From Sphingobium yanoikuyae (GTDB lineage: Bacteria; Pseudomonadota; Alphaproteobacteria; Sphingomonadales; Sphingomonadaceae): a stretch of 64,000 bases of DNA. The position numbers were made by a program, and so were the translations under genes. The notes beneath the pieces were generated by a model. The model ran no database searches, was not told where the DNA came from, and saw only the letters and a program-made list of their open reading frames with translations. Position 1 is the stretch's first letter; every line of letters starts with the position of its first letter. Positions 27,014-36,033 of this stretch are shown here, piece after piece. The stretch lies in contig NZ_CP053022.1 in NCBI RefSeq assembly GCF_013001025.1, positions 62,001 to 126,000 of the forward strand, in the 5' to 3' direction.

Positions 27014-27256
27014 AGGGGCAGCGCCCCTCGCGCATGGATGTCATTCCAGCGGGACCGGCGCATCGCCGCTGGTCGGCCGAGGCCAAGGCGCGGATCATCG
27101 CGTCGAGTTTTGAGCCCGGCGCCAACATTGCGGAAATCGCGCGGACGCATGGGCTGCTGCCGCAGCAGCTCTACGCGTGGCGGCATGACAGCATTCCGGG
27201 CAAGCGCTTGGCCAGCAAAAGCTGGGCTTCGTCCCGGCGGTGGTTGAAGATGCAGG
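27014..27256 (+). pseudogene. IS66 remnant A, internal tnpA fragment
   Basis: Encodes GQRPSRMDVIPAGPAHRRW and the HTH segment KARIIASSFEPGANIAEIART, nearly identical to TnpA of the intact IS66, then KRLASK and, after reading through the same frame, decay at AAAGCTGGGC. It resumes the frame interrupted at 23337 and ends at GATGCAGG, where leader repeat copy A begins. No tnpB/tnpC follows, so the old element lost its distal part. Confidence 0.85.
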
Positions 27257-27388
27257 CATCCGAGCAAAATGAATGTTCGACAGCAACCATGATTATCAAC
27301 CGGACTGCACAGGAATTGTGGTTAATTGTCCTGTAATTCGCGACCTGCGATCAACTCGGCTTTAATCCGGCGCCATGTCACGCGCCGG
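27257..27388 (-). repeat. Leader repeat, copy A
   Basis: 132 bp. On the minus strand it reads RRVTWRRIKAELIAGRELQDN-stop, then GGTTGATAATCATGG, then ATTCATTTTGCTCGGATG. It is the best-preserved copy and serves as reference for copies B, C and D. It lies directly against the end of IS66 remnant A. The following 170 bp (27389-27562) hold no recognised feature. Confidence 0.7.
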
Positions 27389-27562
27389 ACTCAACCGATA
27401 CCGCCAGGTGCATTGAAGCATCTTGGCAGTCCAGCCAGCACCGCCCCGACCTAGCTCTGTCATCGAGAACGTGAGCGATCTCGCCTTCGCTTCGCTGCTT
27501 ATGCATGGTTTTGCAAAGAGGCGACAATTCCGAACGACATCCGACCATCGTAGCAGCCGGTA

Positions 27563-28168
27563 CTAAAGTTCAGGAATATGTTCTGACAGATCGATCCGTG
27601 CCTTGTCCATATCAACGGCTGCAAAAATGAAGTTTCGCTTGTTTGCCTCCTGCGGTGTGAGCCTGCCAGTCTCGATCTCCCAATCCAGCTTGGCTCTTGC
27701 GATTGCCTTCTCGTGGGTTCGGTTCCAGACAGGATCGGGTGCTGACGTGCCGTCCCGCAGTTGCTGTCTGGCTAATCGCCATCGCGAACGTCGCTGATCT
27801 TCGTTGTCATCGATTAGGGCATCGAAAGGGCAATTTGATCGCAGTTCGCGGCCCAAGCCATCATCCTGCACCATAAGCGCCATCCAGAGTTCCTGTGGCC
27901 GACATGTCAACAGGAAGCGCCAGAAACGCTGGCCTATCGTTGCCGCCCTGGCGGCGACCCTATGATCCAGGGCAAGCCGCGCTGCCTCAACCAGAGGGCC
28001 GATGCCCTCTCGCTGGCACCGTAGCATGTCGACTAGCTGGATCGCGCGCAGCAAGCGGCAGCGCTCCCCAATAGCGTGAGCATTATGCCGCCTGTCCTCG
28101 GAAAACGCAGCGCGGTCCGTCGGTCCAGTGTGAGCTGATTTCTTGTCGCGGATGTCCTTACTCCTCAT
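27563..28168 (-). CDS. Hypothetical protein, third gene of a three-gene operon
   Basis: 201 aa, Arg-rich with a helical centre (RLLRAIQLVDMLRCQREG, RFWRFLLTCRPQELWMALMVQ) and a charged C-terminus ending DLSEHIPEL. No family recognised. Its start overlaps the stop of the HUH-like gene by 4 bp, so it is translationally coupled. The conserved-looking middle and tight packing argue for a real gene acting with its two partners. Confidence 0.65.
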   Translation of the reverse strand: MRSKDIRDKKSAHTGPTDRAAFSEDRRHNAHAIGERCRLLRAIQLVDMLRCQREGIGPLVEAARLALDHRVAARAATIGQRFWRFLLTCRPQELWMALMVQDDGLGRELRSNCPFDALIDDNEDQRRSRWRLARQQLRDGTSAPDPVWNRTHEKAIARAKLDWEIETGRLTPQEANKRNFIFAAVDMDKARIDLSEHIPEL

Positions 28169-28749
28169 ACCGCGCCTACTTTCTCAAACTCATGCCAGCT
28201 CGTCAGCGCCGACGCGCAGCCGTTATCGCAGCAGACATCCCGGGCGTGAAGACCAAAGCCATTAGCTCCAAGCCTACGGGCAGGCACGATCAGATGGACA
28301 TGCGGGTCGTTCGATGAGCCAGCCCAATATGGTACATGTAGCACCATCAGCACCGCGAGTTGCAGTTCGCGTACGAAATAGCTCAGGACCCATGCCCGGA
28401 TATCTTCCCAGCTCACGTGGAGGGGCCGATCGGCTGACAAGTCAATTGTGAACTGAGCATATCCCGTCTTCTCGACCGCTGGGTGCGTGGCATCATAACG
28501 TTCGAGAAGATAGGAAAGCTGCGCATATTCACCCGGCGCATTTGTCGGTACTAGCAGGTCATGTCGGGCTGCTTCATGTCCTGCTGGCGTCAGCTTTGCG
28601 AGAACGGCGGCGGAAACGCCGTTCCTTATTCCGTCATTCTTCCAATAATAGCGGACGTAGCGAAAATGGGGATGGTCGGTGCTATCCCCAACGTAGGCGG
28701 ACAGCGCCTCGGGACCAGAACGGCTCTTCTTGCCAGTCATGCTGCCCAC
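28165..28749 (-). CDS. Small protein with MobA/MobL-like HUH motif, second gene of operon
   Basis: 194 aa. Residues 112-166 (SWEDIRAWVLSYFVREL... NDPHVHLIVPARRLGANGFG) resemble the metal-binding HUH segment of MobA/MobL relaxases, where H-x-H (His150, His152) is followed by a RRxGxxGFG turn. The expected N-terminal relaxase tyrosine motif and the long C-terminal helicase/primase part are absent, so it may be a minimal nickase, a Rep-like single-strand nuclease or an inactive relative. It overlaps the upstream gene by 13 bp and the downstream gene by 4 bp. Confidence 0.6.
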   Translation of the reverse strand: MGSMTGKKSRSGPEALSAYVGDSTDHPHFRYVRYYWKNDGIRNGVSAAVLAKLTPAGHEAARHDLLVPTNAPGEYAQLSYLLERYDATHPAVEKTGYAQFTIDLSADRPLHVSWEDIRAWVLSYFVRELQLAVLMVLHVPYWAGSSNDPHVHLIVPARRLGANGFGLHARDVCCDNGCASALTSWHEFEKVGAV

Positions 28750-29285
28750 CTCCCGGCAAAGGGGAGCATTTTTTGGCTGGTGCAGGGAAACAGGATAAGT
28801 CCCTCGGTGGAAGCCCTGACTCCAGGCTGGCCATCCTCAAGCATCGGCATGAACCACAGCCTGTCGTCGAACCAGGCAGACCGATAGTCTACCAGCCACT
28901 CGCGCCTCCTGTGGAAATGAATGTCCAGGCTCTGCGGCCAGGCCCCCGAACGTAGGAGCAGCAGGTCTAGCCCATGGCTATCTCCCATCTGCGCCAATTT
29001 TTCACGGGTTTCTGACCCAGAAACATTTGTGCCCGCAATCAGCAAATTGGCCTGTTCGAGAAGCAACATGCCTTCGGTGCCGGTCAATTGTCGGCTCGGT
29101 TCAAGATCGATCGGCGCGCCGATATCGCGCGCGATCCTCATCATCGCTCGCTGGACCGAACTGCGAACGAACGGAAGGGTTTGCGCCCCCCCATTGGGGA
29201 CGCATTCTGGAATATATGTCACATTAATCACTTTCAGATTGGGGAGCCGCGCCACTGAGCCGGGCTGCACTCTCCCTTTTTTCAT
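28737..29285 (-). CDS. Hypothetical protein, first gene of a three-gene operon
   Basis: 182 aa of mixed alpha/beta character. Notable stretches are LKVINVTYIPECVPNGGAQT, MRIARDIGAPIDLEPSRQL and DLLLLRSGAWPQSLDIHFHRRREWLVDYRSAWFDDRLWF. No family recognised. It leads an overlapping operon with the HUH-like protein. Leader repeat copy D lies about 90 bp upstream and may carry its promoter. Confidence 0.6.
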   Translation of the reverse strand: MKKGRVQPGSVARLPNLKVINVTYIPECVPNGGAQTLPFVRSSVQRAMMRIARDIGAPIDLEPSRQLTGTEGMLLLEQANLLIAGTNVSGSETREKLAQMGDSHGLDLLLLRSGAWPQSLDIHFHRRREWLVDYRSAWFDDRLWFMPMLEDGQPGVRASTEGLILFPCTSQKMLPFAGRWAA

Positions 29286-29910
29286 TCCGTTACTCAGTTG
29301 TACTGAGCTACTTGCTTACTTGATAAATCGGGCTGCGATGGCAGCCCTTGTCCCGCAGGGACAGCATCTGTTAATCCGGGCAAGATTAATGCTCGATCGC
29401 AACCATGATTATCAATCGGGCTCGGCAGGGTTCACGCTTAATTATCCTGTGACATGCATTCAGCGATCAAATCGGTTTTGGCCCGGTGTCATGTCGCACG
29501 ATGCTCCGTAATCCGGGCCATTGCTCTACCCAATGGGGCGACGGGGGCGAGTGATCCTGGGCCTTTCCCGTGTCCCGCGGACCTGCAATCCGTCCCTGCA
29601 GCCGGGGGCTGTTCGGTTATCCGAACTACATGTGTTCGCGAAACGGGCATGGTTGCACCGACATTGTATTGGACTCGGCCACTATTGCGGAGAGTATGCC
29701 GCGTACCTACAAGACTTGGCACGTGCTGTTCGAGGCCGGCCAACCCTTGGCGCTGGCGGCCATTTCTTCCGCTGAGGAATTCGTATTTGTAGCCGGCAAC
29801 TTTGGTATGGTTTAACTGATCAGCAAATCATCGGCGCTCGGACATAGGAACCAAAATAACTCCAAATCATATCGGATAGGCATAAGATTGCTACCAGGTA
29901 CCATATGATT
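29286..29910. other. 625-bp region without a supported gene; carries repeat D
   Basis: Holds leader repeat copy D (29374-29500). The rest, to the stop of the large recombinase at 29911, is spacer with only short frames of no convincing character. Confidence 0.5.
29374..29500 (-). repeat. Leader repeat, copy D
   Basis: The most diverged copy. On the minus strand: RAKTDLIAECMSQDN-stop, GATTGATAATCATGG and CGAGCATTAATCTTGCCCGG, aligned to copies A-C without large gaps. It is the only copy without an ATG at its end and lies upstream of the three-gene operon on the same strand. Confidence 0.6.
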
Positions 29911-32799
29911 TCAGCCGACCTCCTGCATGGCCCTTCCATTCATTTCCCTGAACAGTTTGACGATCAATGCTAGGCGACGCTGGCTAGTAGGGCGGGCCAG
30001 GGCATCGGCCGCCAGTTGCTCAGCGCGGACGTGGATAGCCAAAAGAACAATCGCCAATTTGAACGCGCGATCATCCTGTAGGCTTTTACGTTCTTTCTGT
30101 TCTAGCCTGACCGCAAGCGACCCGCGCCACCGGCTGCGCCCCTTCAATGGCGGAATGACATCCCGGCTTTTCAGAAAAAGATGCAATGTGGCCGAATTGC
30201 GCATTGGATAAAGTTTGCATGTGTGGCGCAGATGAATGTCCGCCTCCTTAAAGCCCATGGCCTTCAACAGCAGATTGACGAAAATTTCTCCGTCTTTCAG
30301 GTTCCGGAAAAGGAATTCATTACTCCTTGTATTTTGCAACATCGCTGTGAGCGCTGTCTCCAGTACTCGAGCCTCACGCGCGCCCACCTTTCGACTGAGG
30401 CTCAGGCGGCTCTCCAGCGCCTTCAGATAGGCGGGATCTTTCGTCAGTGGGGAAAGCAGCAGCTGCCCTTTCTTGCCTTGCCAGAATCCAACTGGCAGAA
30501 GACTGTTGCTGGCCCTCCTCCAATAGACATGCTTGCCATTGCCAGCCTGCGCGTTGCCCGAAAACAGATCAATCATGTTCCGAGCGGGAATGGCATGAGG
30601 CGCAAGCCAATCCCTTGCGCGCTTCTTGGACCTCGGCTTGTGTATAGCTTGAGGCGAGGTGGGCAGCTGCTTTTCCTCTGCTGTGAATGTCGCGGGCCTA
30701 CCGAAATTTTCCGGCAACGGCCTTGCCGATCGCGAGGTAAAATCAACGGCTAGAGACTTGCTGGCCTTCTTAAGCGCCGATTGCAGCAAAGATATCTCAG
30801 CCCTTTTGGCGTCCATCTGAGGCGTGTAGGATAGAAGCTGCGATGCAGTCGGGCGACAGGGCAATGGAGGGCATTGCAGTGCGTCGGACCTTTTCAGCCG
30901 ACCCTTTCGCTTGCGCCATGCGTCCGGTTTGACTTTGGTCAATTCCTGCAGCAATTCAGGCTCAAGCACATCGAAGGAAGAAGGGCGGGCGCAATAGAGG
31001 CCCAGCAACCAATCCAGTAGATGGATATATGAACGCAATGTCATGTCTGGTCCGCTATGACCCATAACCTGGCTGACTGCGTGTAGGGCGCTGGCTCCGA
31101 GTCTTTCCGCACCTAGCAAGCGCTGCGCGACCCGTTCCCTGCGCTGCTGCGAAATCACGCTGGTCAGTCGGCGCGGCACGGGCGGTTCGGCCATATCGAC
31201 CGGCAACATCAGCGTCGCCAGCAAATAGGACGCGAAGCTGTGGCGTAAATGACCGTGCTCCAATTCACGGGCAGAAGCCCTTTTCAAGGCATCGTTGATC
31301 GCGCTGCTCGCGAAGGCGGAATTCGGAGCAGTTGCACTATCGGCTGTACCGAACAGCCACCCGTCGCGCCCTTCGATCGTTTTGGTCCGTTGCGCTTTAA
31401 GAAAGCGCTGCAGTCGCGCCAGTTCTTCAGATTCGAGCAGTATGTCGAGGGGAATGATTCGTCGACTTCCCGGTGTTTTCAGAACCCGTTCTTCATTTTT
31501 TTCCACGAAGAGTTCTAAACGATCGCCCGCACTGGCAAAATCGCCGCAACGCAGTCCAACGGCCTCTGTCAGACGGAGGCCGGTGCGAAAAAGCAATATA
31601 ACGACAAGGGCAATCTGCTCCTGTTTGGTTCTATCGAGTAGGCGGATGAGTCGATCATATTCTTCGGGCAACAGAAGATCGGCGGAAATAGGGTCTTCCA
31701 ACCGATATTCGTCCAGTCCGAAATCGATCGGTTCTGAACCACGGCAATTATACAGGAAGCGCCCGAATGACTGAAATGCATTTATGCACTTATTACGGTG
31801 CTGATGACGCTTTTCATTTGCTAGAAAGGATTTTACATATTCTTCAAGAGTGAGCCATGGGATGGTCAAGGGGTTGAATTCATGATGCCAGCCTATAAAC
31901 ATTGATACTAGGCAATCAAAATAACCTCTTACCGTAGATATTGAATAACCTTTTCCGTTTCGACCGCGTTCGCTCCGAATTGCATATTTGCACCAATCTA
32001 CAAGCGTGTTTTGCAATTTAAATTTGTCGTTGCCAATCAGTGATATATTTGACAAATTATTTAGTACTATTCTTTTTATTTTAGATTTCTTTAGATTTAC
32101 GCCACTTTTGAAAATTGATCGGGTAGGATTAAGTGCATCAGATGCGGCCAGAATAAGCGGATCCAGAATTATATTGTATTTCTTTTCATTTTTCCGCTTA
32201 TCCTGCACCGGTTTTAGGACTTCGCCAGGCACCACATCACCATGGATGATGCGAAACCAGCTTTCATGGCTGACGGACACGCCGGGGGCACGGCCCTGCG
32301 CGTGGGCCAAAAGCAATCCGGGTAGGTGCATTCGCCAGGCTCTGCCGGCGTCTTCAACCAGTAGCTGACCGCGGCGCCCATCTTTATCTATTTCTGTTCG
32401 TCCGTACGCAGCAAAGCATTCCTCCGGGGTCGCCTCAGCCGGTAGCCGATGCCCATCTCTCCTCCACTGCACGATCAGCATGGCGGTGACAGGATCGGCA
32501 AACCATCGGGCCGAATGGCCATCCAACTCCATATCGATCGACAGCATGCTACCCTGGACCAGAACCCAGCGATCAACTCCCTGCATCCATGAAGGCCAGA
32601 GCAGCGCGTTATGCAATCCGCCGCGCTGGACGGCCGAAGTTAGCATTTTTCCCATAAGATAGAGCGGCGAACGCACATCAATTGCGGATTCCTGTACCTC
32701 AACGGCATGCAAATCGTCATCTTCATATGCCAGGTCGAAGTCTGCCAGCACCATTGTCACAGCGTGGCGATCGCGAGATTGGCGGCACGCGGAATCCAT
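29911..32799 (-). CDS. Very large tyrosine-type site-specific recombinase
   Basis: 962 aa, about two to three times the usual integrase length. The catalytic domain is in the middle: Arg in LFRTGLRLTEAVGLRCGDF (about residue 404), H-x-x-R in GHLRHSFASYLLATL (about 516), and His plus nucleophile Tyr in QVMGHSGPDMTLRSYIHLLD (about 583-592). The N-terminal 400 and C-terminal 350 residues match nothing recognised; the C-terminus is basic. The start overlaps the upstream partner gene by 43 bp. The part around 31.75-32.2 kb is strikingly AT-rich. Probably part of a multi-recombinase mobile module. Confidence 0.82.
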   Translation of the reverse strand: MDSACRQSRDRHAVTMVLADFDLAYEDDDLHAVEVQESAIDVRSPLYLMGKMLTSAVQRGGLHNALLWPSWMQGVDRWVLVQGSMLSIDMELDGHSARWFADPVTAMLIVQWRRDGHRLPAEATPEECFAAYGRTEIDKDGRRGQLLVEDAGRAWRMHLPGLLLAHAQGRAPGVSVSHESWFRIIHGDVVPGEVLKPVQDKRKNEKKYNIILDPLILAASDALNPTRSIFKSGVNLKKSKIKRIVLNNLSNISLIGNDKFKLQNTLVDWCKYAIRSERGRNGKGYSISTVRGYFDCLVSMFIGWHHEFNPLTIPWLTLEEYVKSFLANEKRHQHRNKCINAFQSFGRFLYNCRGSEPIDFGLDEYRLEDPISADLLLPEEYDRLIRLLDRTKQEQIALVVILLFRTGLRLTEAVGLRCGDFASAGDRLELFVEKNEERVLKTPGSRRIIPLDILLESEELARLQRFLKAQRTKTIEGRDGWLFGTADSATAPNSAFASSAINDALKRASARELEHGHLRHSFASYLLATLMLPVDMAEPPVPRRLTSVISQQRRERVAQRLLGAERLGASALHAVSQVMGHSGPDMTLRSYIHLLDWLLGLYCARPSSFDVLEPELLQELTKVKPDAWRKRKGRLKRSDALQCPPLPCRPTASQLLSYTPQMDAKRAEISLLQSALKKASKSLAVDFTSRSARPLPENFGRPATFTAEEKQLPTSPQAIHKPRSKKRARDWLAPHAIPARNMIDLFSGNAQAGNGKHVYWRRASNSLLPVGFWQGKKGQLLLSPLTKDPAYLKALESRLSLSRKVGAREARVLETALTAMLQNTRSNEFLFRNLKDGEIFVNLLLKAMGFKEADIHLRHTCKLYPMRNSATLHLFLKSRDVIPPLKGRSRWRGSLAVRLEQKERKSLQDDRAFKLAIVLLAIHVRAEQLAADALARPTSQRRLALIVKLFREMNGRAMQEVG

Positions 32800-33995
32800 C
32801 CGGCTGCCTGAAGGACAGGATCAAGCGTACGGGCGAGATCGGCCCGATACACCGCCGGGTCGAGCGCACTGAACATGTCCCAACTGCCGCTGTCCAGCGG
32901 CCCATGGCCGTAAAAGGCATGAATGGTTTCAGTACTGCATTGTCCGACGAGCTTCGTCCGCAACCAGTGACGGCCTGCATTTTTCCTTAAGTGCTGCACG
33001 GCCATGGCCTGACCGATTGCGTTTGTTACCTTGATTGGCTCTGCCGTGAGCAACTCGCGATCGAACGATTTTGAACGGTGGCGTTTCAACCGGAAAAGCG
33101 GAAGATCGCGTTGTTCCCTGATCTGGCCAACCTGTCGTGCCGTCTCTTCTGGAAGCATATCTTCGAGACACTTTACATGCTCGTCATAGAGGCGCAGTTG
33201 CTCCATGGCTGTGTCACAGAGCCAGACCAATCTCTGGGTTTCCGTTCCCCTGACATTTTTGTCTGTGAGCGAGTAGAAGCGCGTGTTGTCATCGACGTCC
33301 TTTGACGCCGGCAAGGATCCTGTAATTCCGCGATGGGCAAGAGCAAAGGCCAGCAAGCCTACGCTGTAACGGGTCATGGCCTGATGGAGCATCTCGATAG
33401 GCCGCGGCGCCGCTTCCAGACCCTCGGCCAGAGAGCGCACCAGATCACCAACGGTCTCATCCGTGGGCGTAAAGCGTCCACCGATATGTGTAGCGGCCAC
33501 GGTTGCGGGTAAAGTGACAGGGGGTAGGGTGTCGATCCCGTTGATGGAGGAACGATAATGGCGGGCCAGCCTGTCCTGCGAAAGGGCCCCGTAGGCGCTT
33601 GAGGCTTCGGCCATGCTGGGAATGATTCCGGTGATGGCGGCCGTTAGCACCATGTCGCCGCCTGCTGCTTCGTTCATTGTAGCGGGCAGCCACCGAGTGA
33701 GGGACGCCGTTGTCGCCGCTGCGTCGCGCGCTTTGCGCCCGGTCTGCGGATCGTGGCGCTCAAGCCAGTGCATCATAGTCTCGACCAGCAGGTCCTGTTC
33801 ATCGGGTTCGCCTGCAACTTGTCGTCCGTATCTGCCGACCTCCCAATGGGTGAACAGGGGCTGGGCAAATCTATCGGGCGCGCATTGGAGACGCTGGACG
33901 GCCGACTTAGGGGGCAGGTGAATAAGAAGGGAGCATTCCTCACTGCCGGCACGATCTGTCGGAAACCATGCCGGACGTCGTCTATCCCCGCCCCG
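32757..33995 (-). pseudogene. Recombinase-partner protein, 5' end lost next to an IS5 remnant
   Basis: The frame is open from the in-frame TGA at 33996-33998 to 32757 (about 413 codons) with no good start. The first ATG (33776) lies inside continuous protein-like sequence (FTHWEVGRYGRQVAGEPDEQ upstream), so the N-terminus is missing. The C-terminal part (HLRKNAGRHWLRTKLVGQ, TIHAFYGHGPLDSG) resembles a degenerate tyrosine-recombinase fold with the R/H pattern partly preserved. It overlaps the 962-aa recombinase by 43 bp and is its upstream operon partner. It may be inactive, or expressed from an internal start. Confidence 0.6.
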
Positions 33996-34171
33996 TCAGC
34001 CCCACGGTCCCTACCGGGGGTGGTACAGCTCTCTCCCTCTGCCCCACCCTTCGGCACCAAACGCTAGCGAAACGGCAGTCAGAGCGCTGCCGAATTCCGA
34101 GAGATGGCATGATGGCCTGCACTGCTGCCTGGCGTTGGTGTTGGCTTTGCGGATCGACAAGCACGAAGGAC

Positions 34172-34916
34172 ATGAGCGACCTGTTTTGGCTAACGGATGA
34201 GCAGATGGAGCGGCTGCGGCCGTTCTTTCTGAAGAGCCACGGCAAATCTCGAGTGGATGACCGGCGGGTGCTGAGCGGCATCGTATTCGTCAACCGCAAC
34301 GGGCTGCGCTGGCGCGACGCCCCTGGCGTGTACGGCCCGCACAACCGCTGGAAGCGCTGGGGTGAGGCACGCGTGTTCACGCGCATCATAGAAGGTCCGG
34401 CTGCGGTGGGCGCCAAACCCAAAACGGTGATGATCGACGCGACCTACCTGAAGGCGCACCGCACGGCATCGAGCCTACGGGTAAAAAGGGGGATCTCGAC
34501 CGCCTGATCGGACGCACGAAAGGCGGCATGAACACCAAGCTCCATGCCGTCGCCGACGCGAACGGTCGCCCTTGAGCTTCTTCATGACCGCCGGTCAGGT
34601 CAGCGACTACACCGGTGCGGCCGCGCTGCTGGACGACCTGCCAAAAGCGCAGTGGCTGCTCGGCGACCGCGGCTACGATGCCGACTGGTTCAGGGACGCT
34701 CTTCAGGCCAAGGGCATCGAGCCTTGCATCCCAAGCCGCAGGTCGCGCAACGAGCCCGTCCGATACGATAAGCGCCGCTATCGGCGCCGCAGCCGCATCG
34801 AGATCATGTTCGGCCGCCTCAAAGACTGGCGCCGCGTCGCCACCCGCTACGATCGCTGCCCTACGGTCTTCTTCTCCGCCATCGCCCACGCCGCCACCGT
34901 CATCTTCTGGCTGTGA
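34172..34916 (+). pseudogene. IS5-family (IS427-like) transposase remnant
   Basis: MSDLFWLTDEQMERLRPFF through KTVMIDATYLKAHRTASSLRVK, then a slip at AAAAAGGGGG into the frame LIGRTKGGMNTKLHAV, then another one-base loss before LSFFMTAGQVSDYTGAAALLDD, which runs to AHAATVIFWL. The A5G5 slip may be the programmed frameshift of this group; the second is a true disruption. A few codons are also missing at YGPHNRW. AGGGTCAGGACGCGTTGA on the minus strand after the stop may be the right terminal repeat; no matching left end was found. Confidence 0.8.
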
Positions 34917-34984
34917 TCAACGCGTCCTGACCCTAAGGAATGTTTGTGAAATTCAACCGGCGTCGCCCGGCCGAATGAAGTCCA

Positions 34985-35920
34985 TCACGTTGGCGACGTC
35001 ATGGCTGTTGCTGCCGTCTTGTCCTTGAAGTCGATGATGACTTCGCCGATCAGCGCCCGTAGCCAGCGGTGGGCGGGATCGTGGCGGTAACGGACGTGCC
35101 AGGCCATCTCGACGGGAAAGCTGCCGAGGTCGACCGGGGCGGGCAGGACCTTCAGCCGGGGGTCGTGCATCAACTGTCGGCAGATGAGCGTGGGCAGGGT
35201 GGCGCAATAGTCGGTCACCGCTACCATCTCGGCTGCCGCGAAGAAGTTGGTCACGGAGATCGCGACGTCGCGCTTCAGCTGTTGCTGCGCCAGCGCCTGA
35301 AACAAACCGGCGCGCATCCGTCCGGGCGGCACGATGTTGACATGCTTCATCGTCTCGAACTGCTCGCGCGTCATGACATCGCCGACGCCCGGATGGTCGG
35401 TACGGACGGCGCAGGCGAGCCCTTCGTCCATCAGGTGCTGGACGACGAGGTTATCGGGCGGATCGACGATGCGGCCCAGCACGAGCGCCGTCGTGCCCGA
35501 CACGACGCCTGTTTCCACAAGATCGTTCCCGTAGGGCGTCAGACGAAGCTTTATGCCGGGGGCGACCTTCTCCAGGCGCGCCACGATAGCGGGGACGAGG
35601 ACGAACTCGACATAGCCGTTCGGCGCGATCGTGAAGAGCCGTTCGGCCTTTACGGGGTCGAAGGCCTGCTGACCGAGGACCGCATTGTCGAGCTGCGCAA
35701 GTGCCTCGGCGATCAGCGGTGAGAGTTCAAGCGCGATCGGGGTCGGCTGGATGCCGTAGCGCTCGCGGACGAACAGTTGGTCCTGAAGCATCAGTCGTAG
35801 ACGCGATAGGGCATTAGACAGGGCGGGCTGCGTCATGCCCATGCGCTCGGCAGCCCGCGTGACGCTGCGCTCCTCCATCAACGCGACGAAGATCGGCAGC
35901 AGGTTCAGATCGTAGCGCAT
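34985..35920 (-). CDS. LysR-family transcriptional regulator
   Basis: 311 aa, of the NodD-like subgroup. The winged helix is in YDLNLLPIFVALMEERSVTRAAERMGMTQPALSNALSRLR, followed by an effector-binding domain. It is divergent from the DJ-1/PfpI gene at 36034. The intergenic 113 bp contain a strong palindrome (35931-35950), so it very likely controls the downstream stress genes and itself. The inducer is unknown. Confidence 0.93.
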   Translation of the reverse strand: MRYDLNLLPIFVALMEERSVTRAAERMGMTQPALSNALSRLRLMLQDQLFVRERYGIQPTPIALELSPLIAEALAQLDNAVLGQQAFDPVKAERLFTIAPNGYVEFVLVPAIVARLEKVAPGIKLRLTPYGNDLVETGVVSGTTALVLGRIVDPPDNLVVQHLMDEGLACAVRTDHPGVGDVMTREQFETMKHVNIVPPGRMRAGLFQALAQQQLKRDVAISVTNFFAAAEMVAVTDYCATLPTLICRQLMHDPRLKVLPAPVDLGSFPVEMAWHVRYRHDPAHRWLRALIGEVIIDFKDKTAATAMTSPT

Positions 35921-35930
35921 GCAGTCATCC

Positions 35931-35950
35931 TGTCAGACGTATATCTGACA
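35931..35950. promoter_or_regulatory. LysR-type operator palindrome
   Basis: TGTCAGACGTATATCTGACA has perfect 7-bp arms (TGTCAGA / TCTGACA) around 6 bp and lies 10 bp upstream of the LysR start. An AT-rich stretch follows at 35951-35979 on the side of the divergent DJ-1 gene. A good candidate for the regulator's binding site. Confidence 0.75.
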
Positions 35951-36033
35951 TTAGAAATATAAACTTCTAGAATATATCAACGAGGCCCATTTCCCATCCA
36001 TCGGCGACGGGCGCCGCGAACATGGAGGTTGAG

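Noticed and set aside
32054..32240. AT-rich stretch considered as a promoter or insertion inside the large recombinase
   Set aside because: The recombinase frame stays open and in phase throughout, so it is treated as coding; only its composition is reported.
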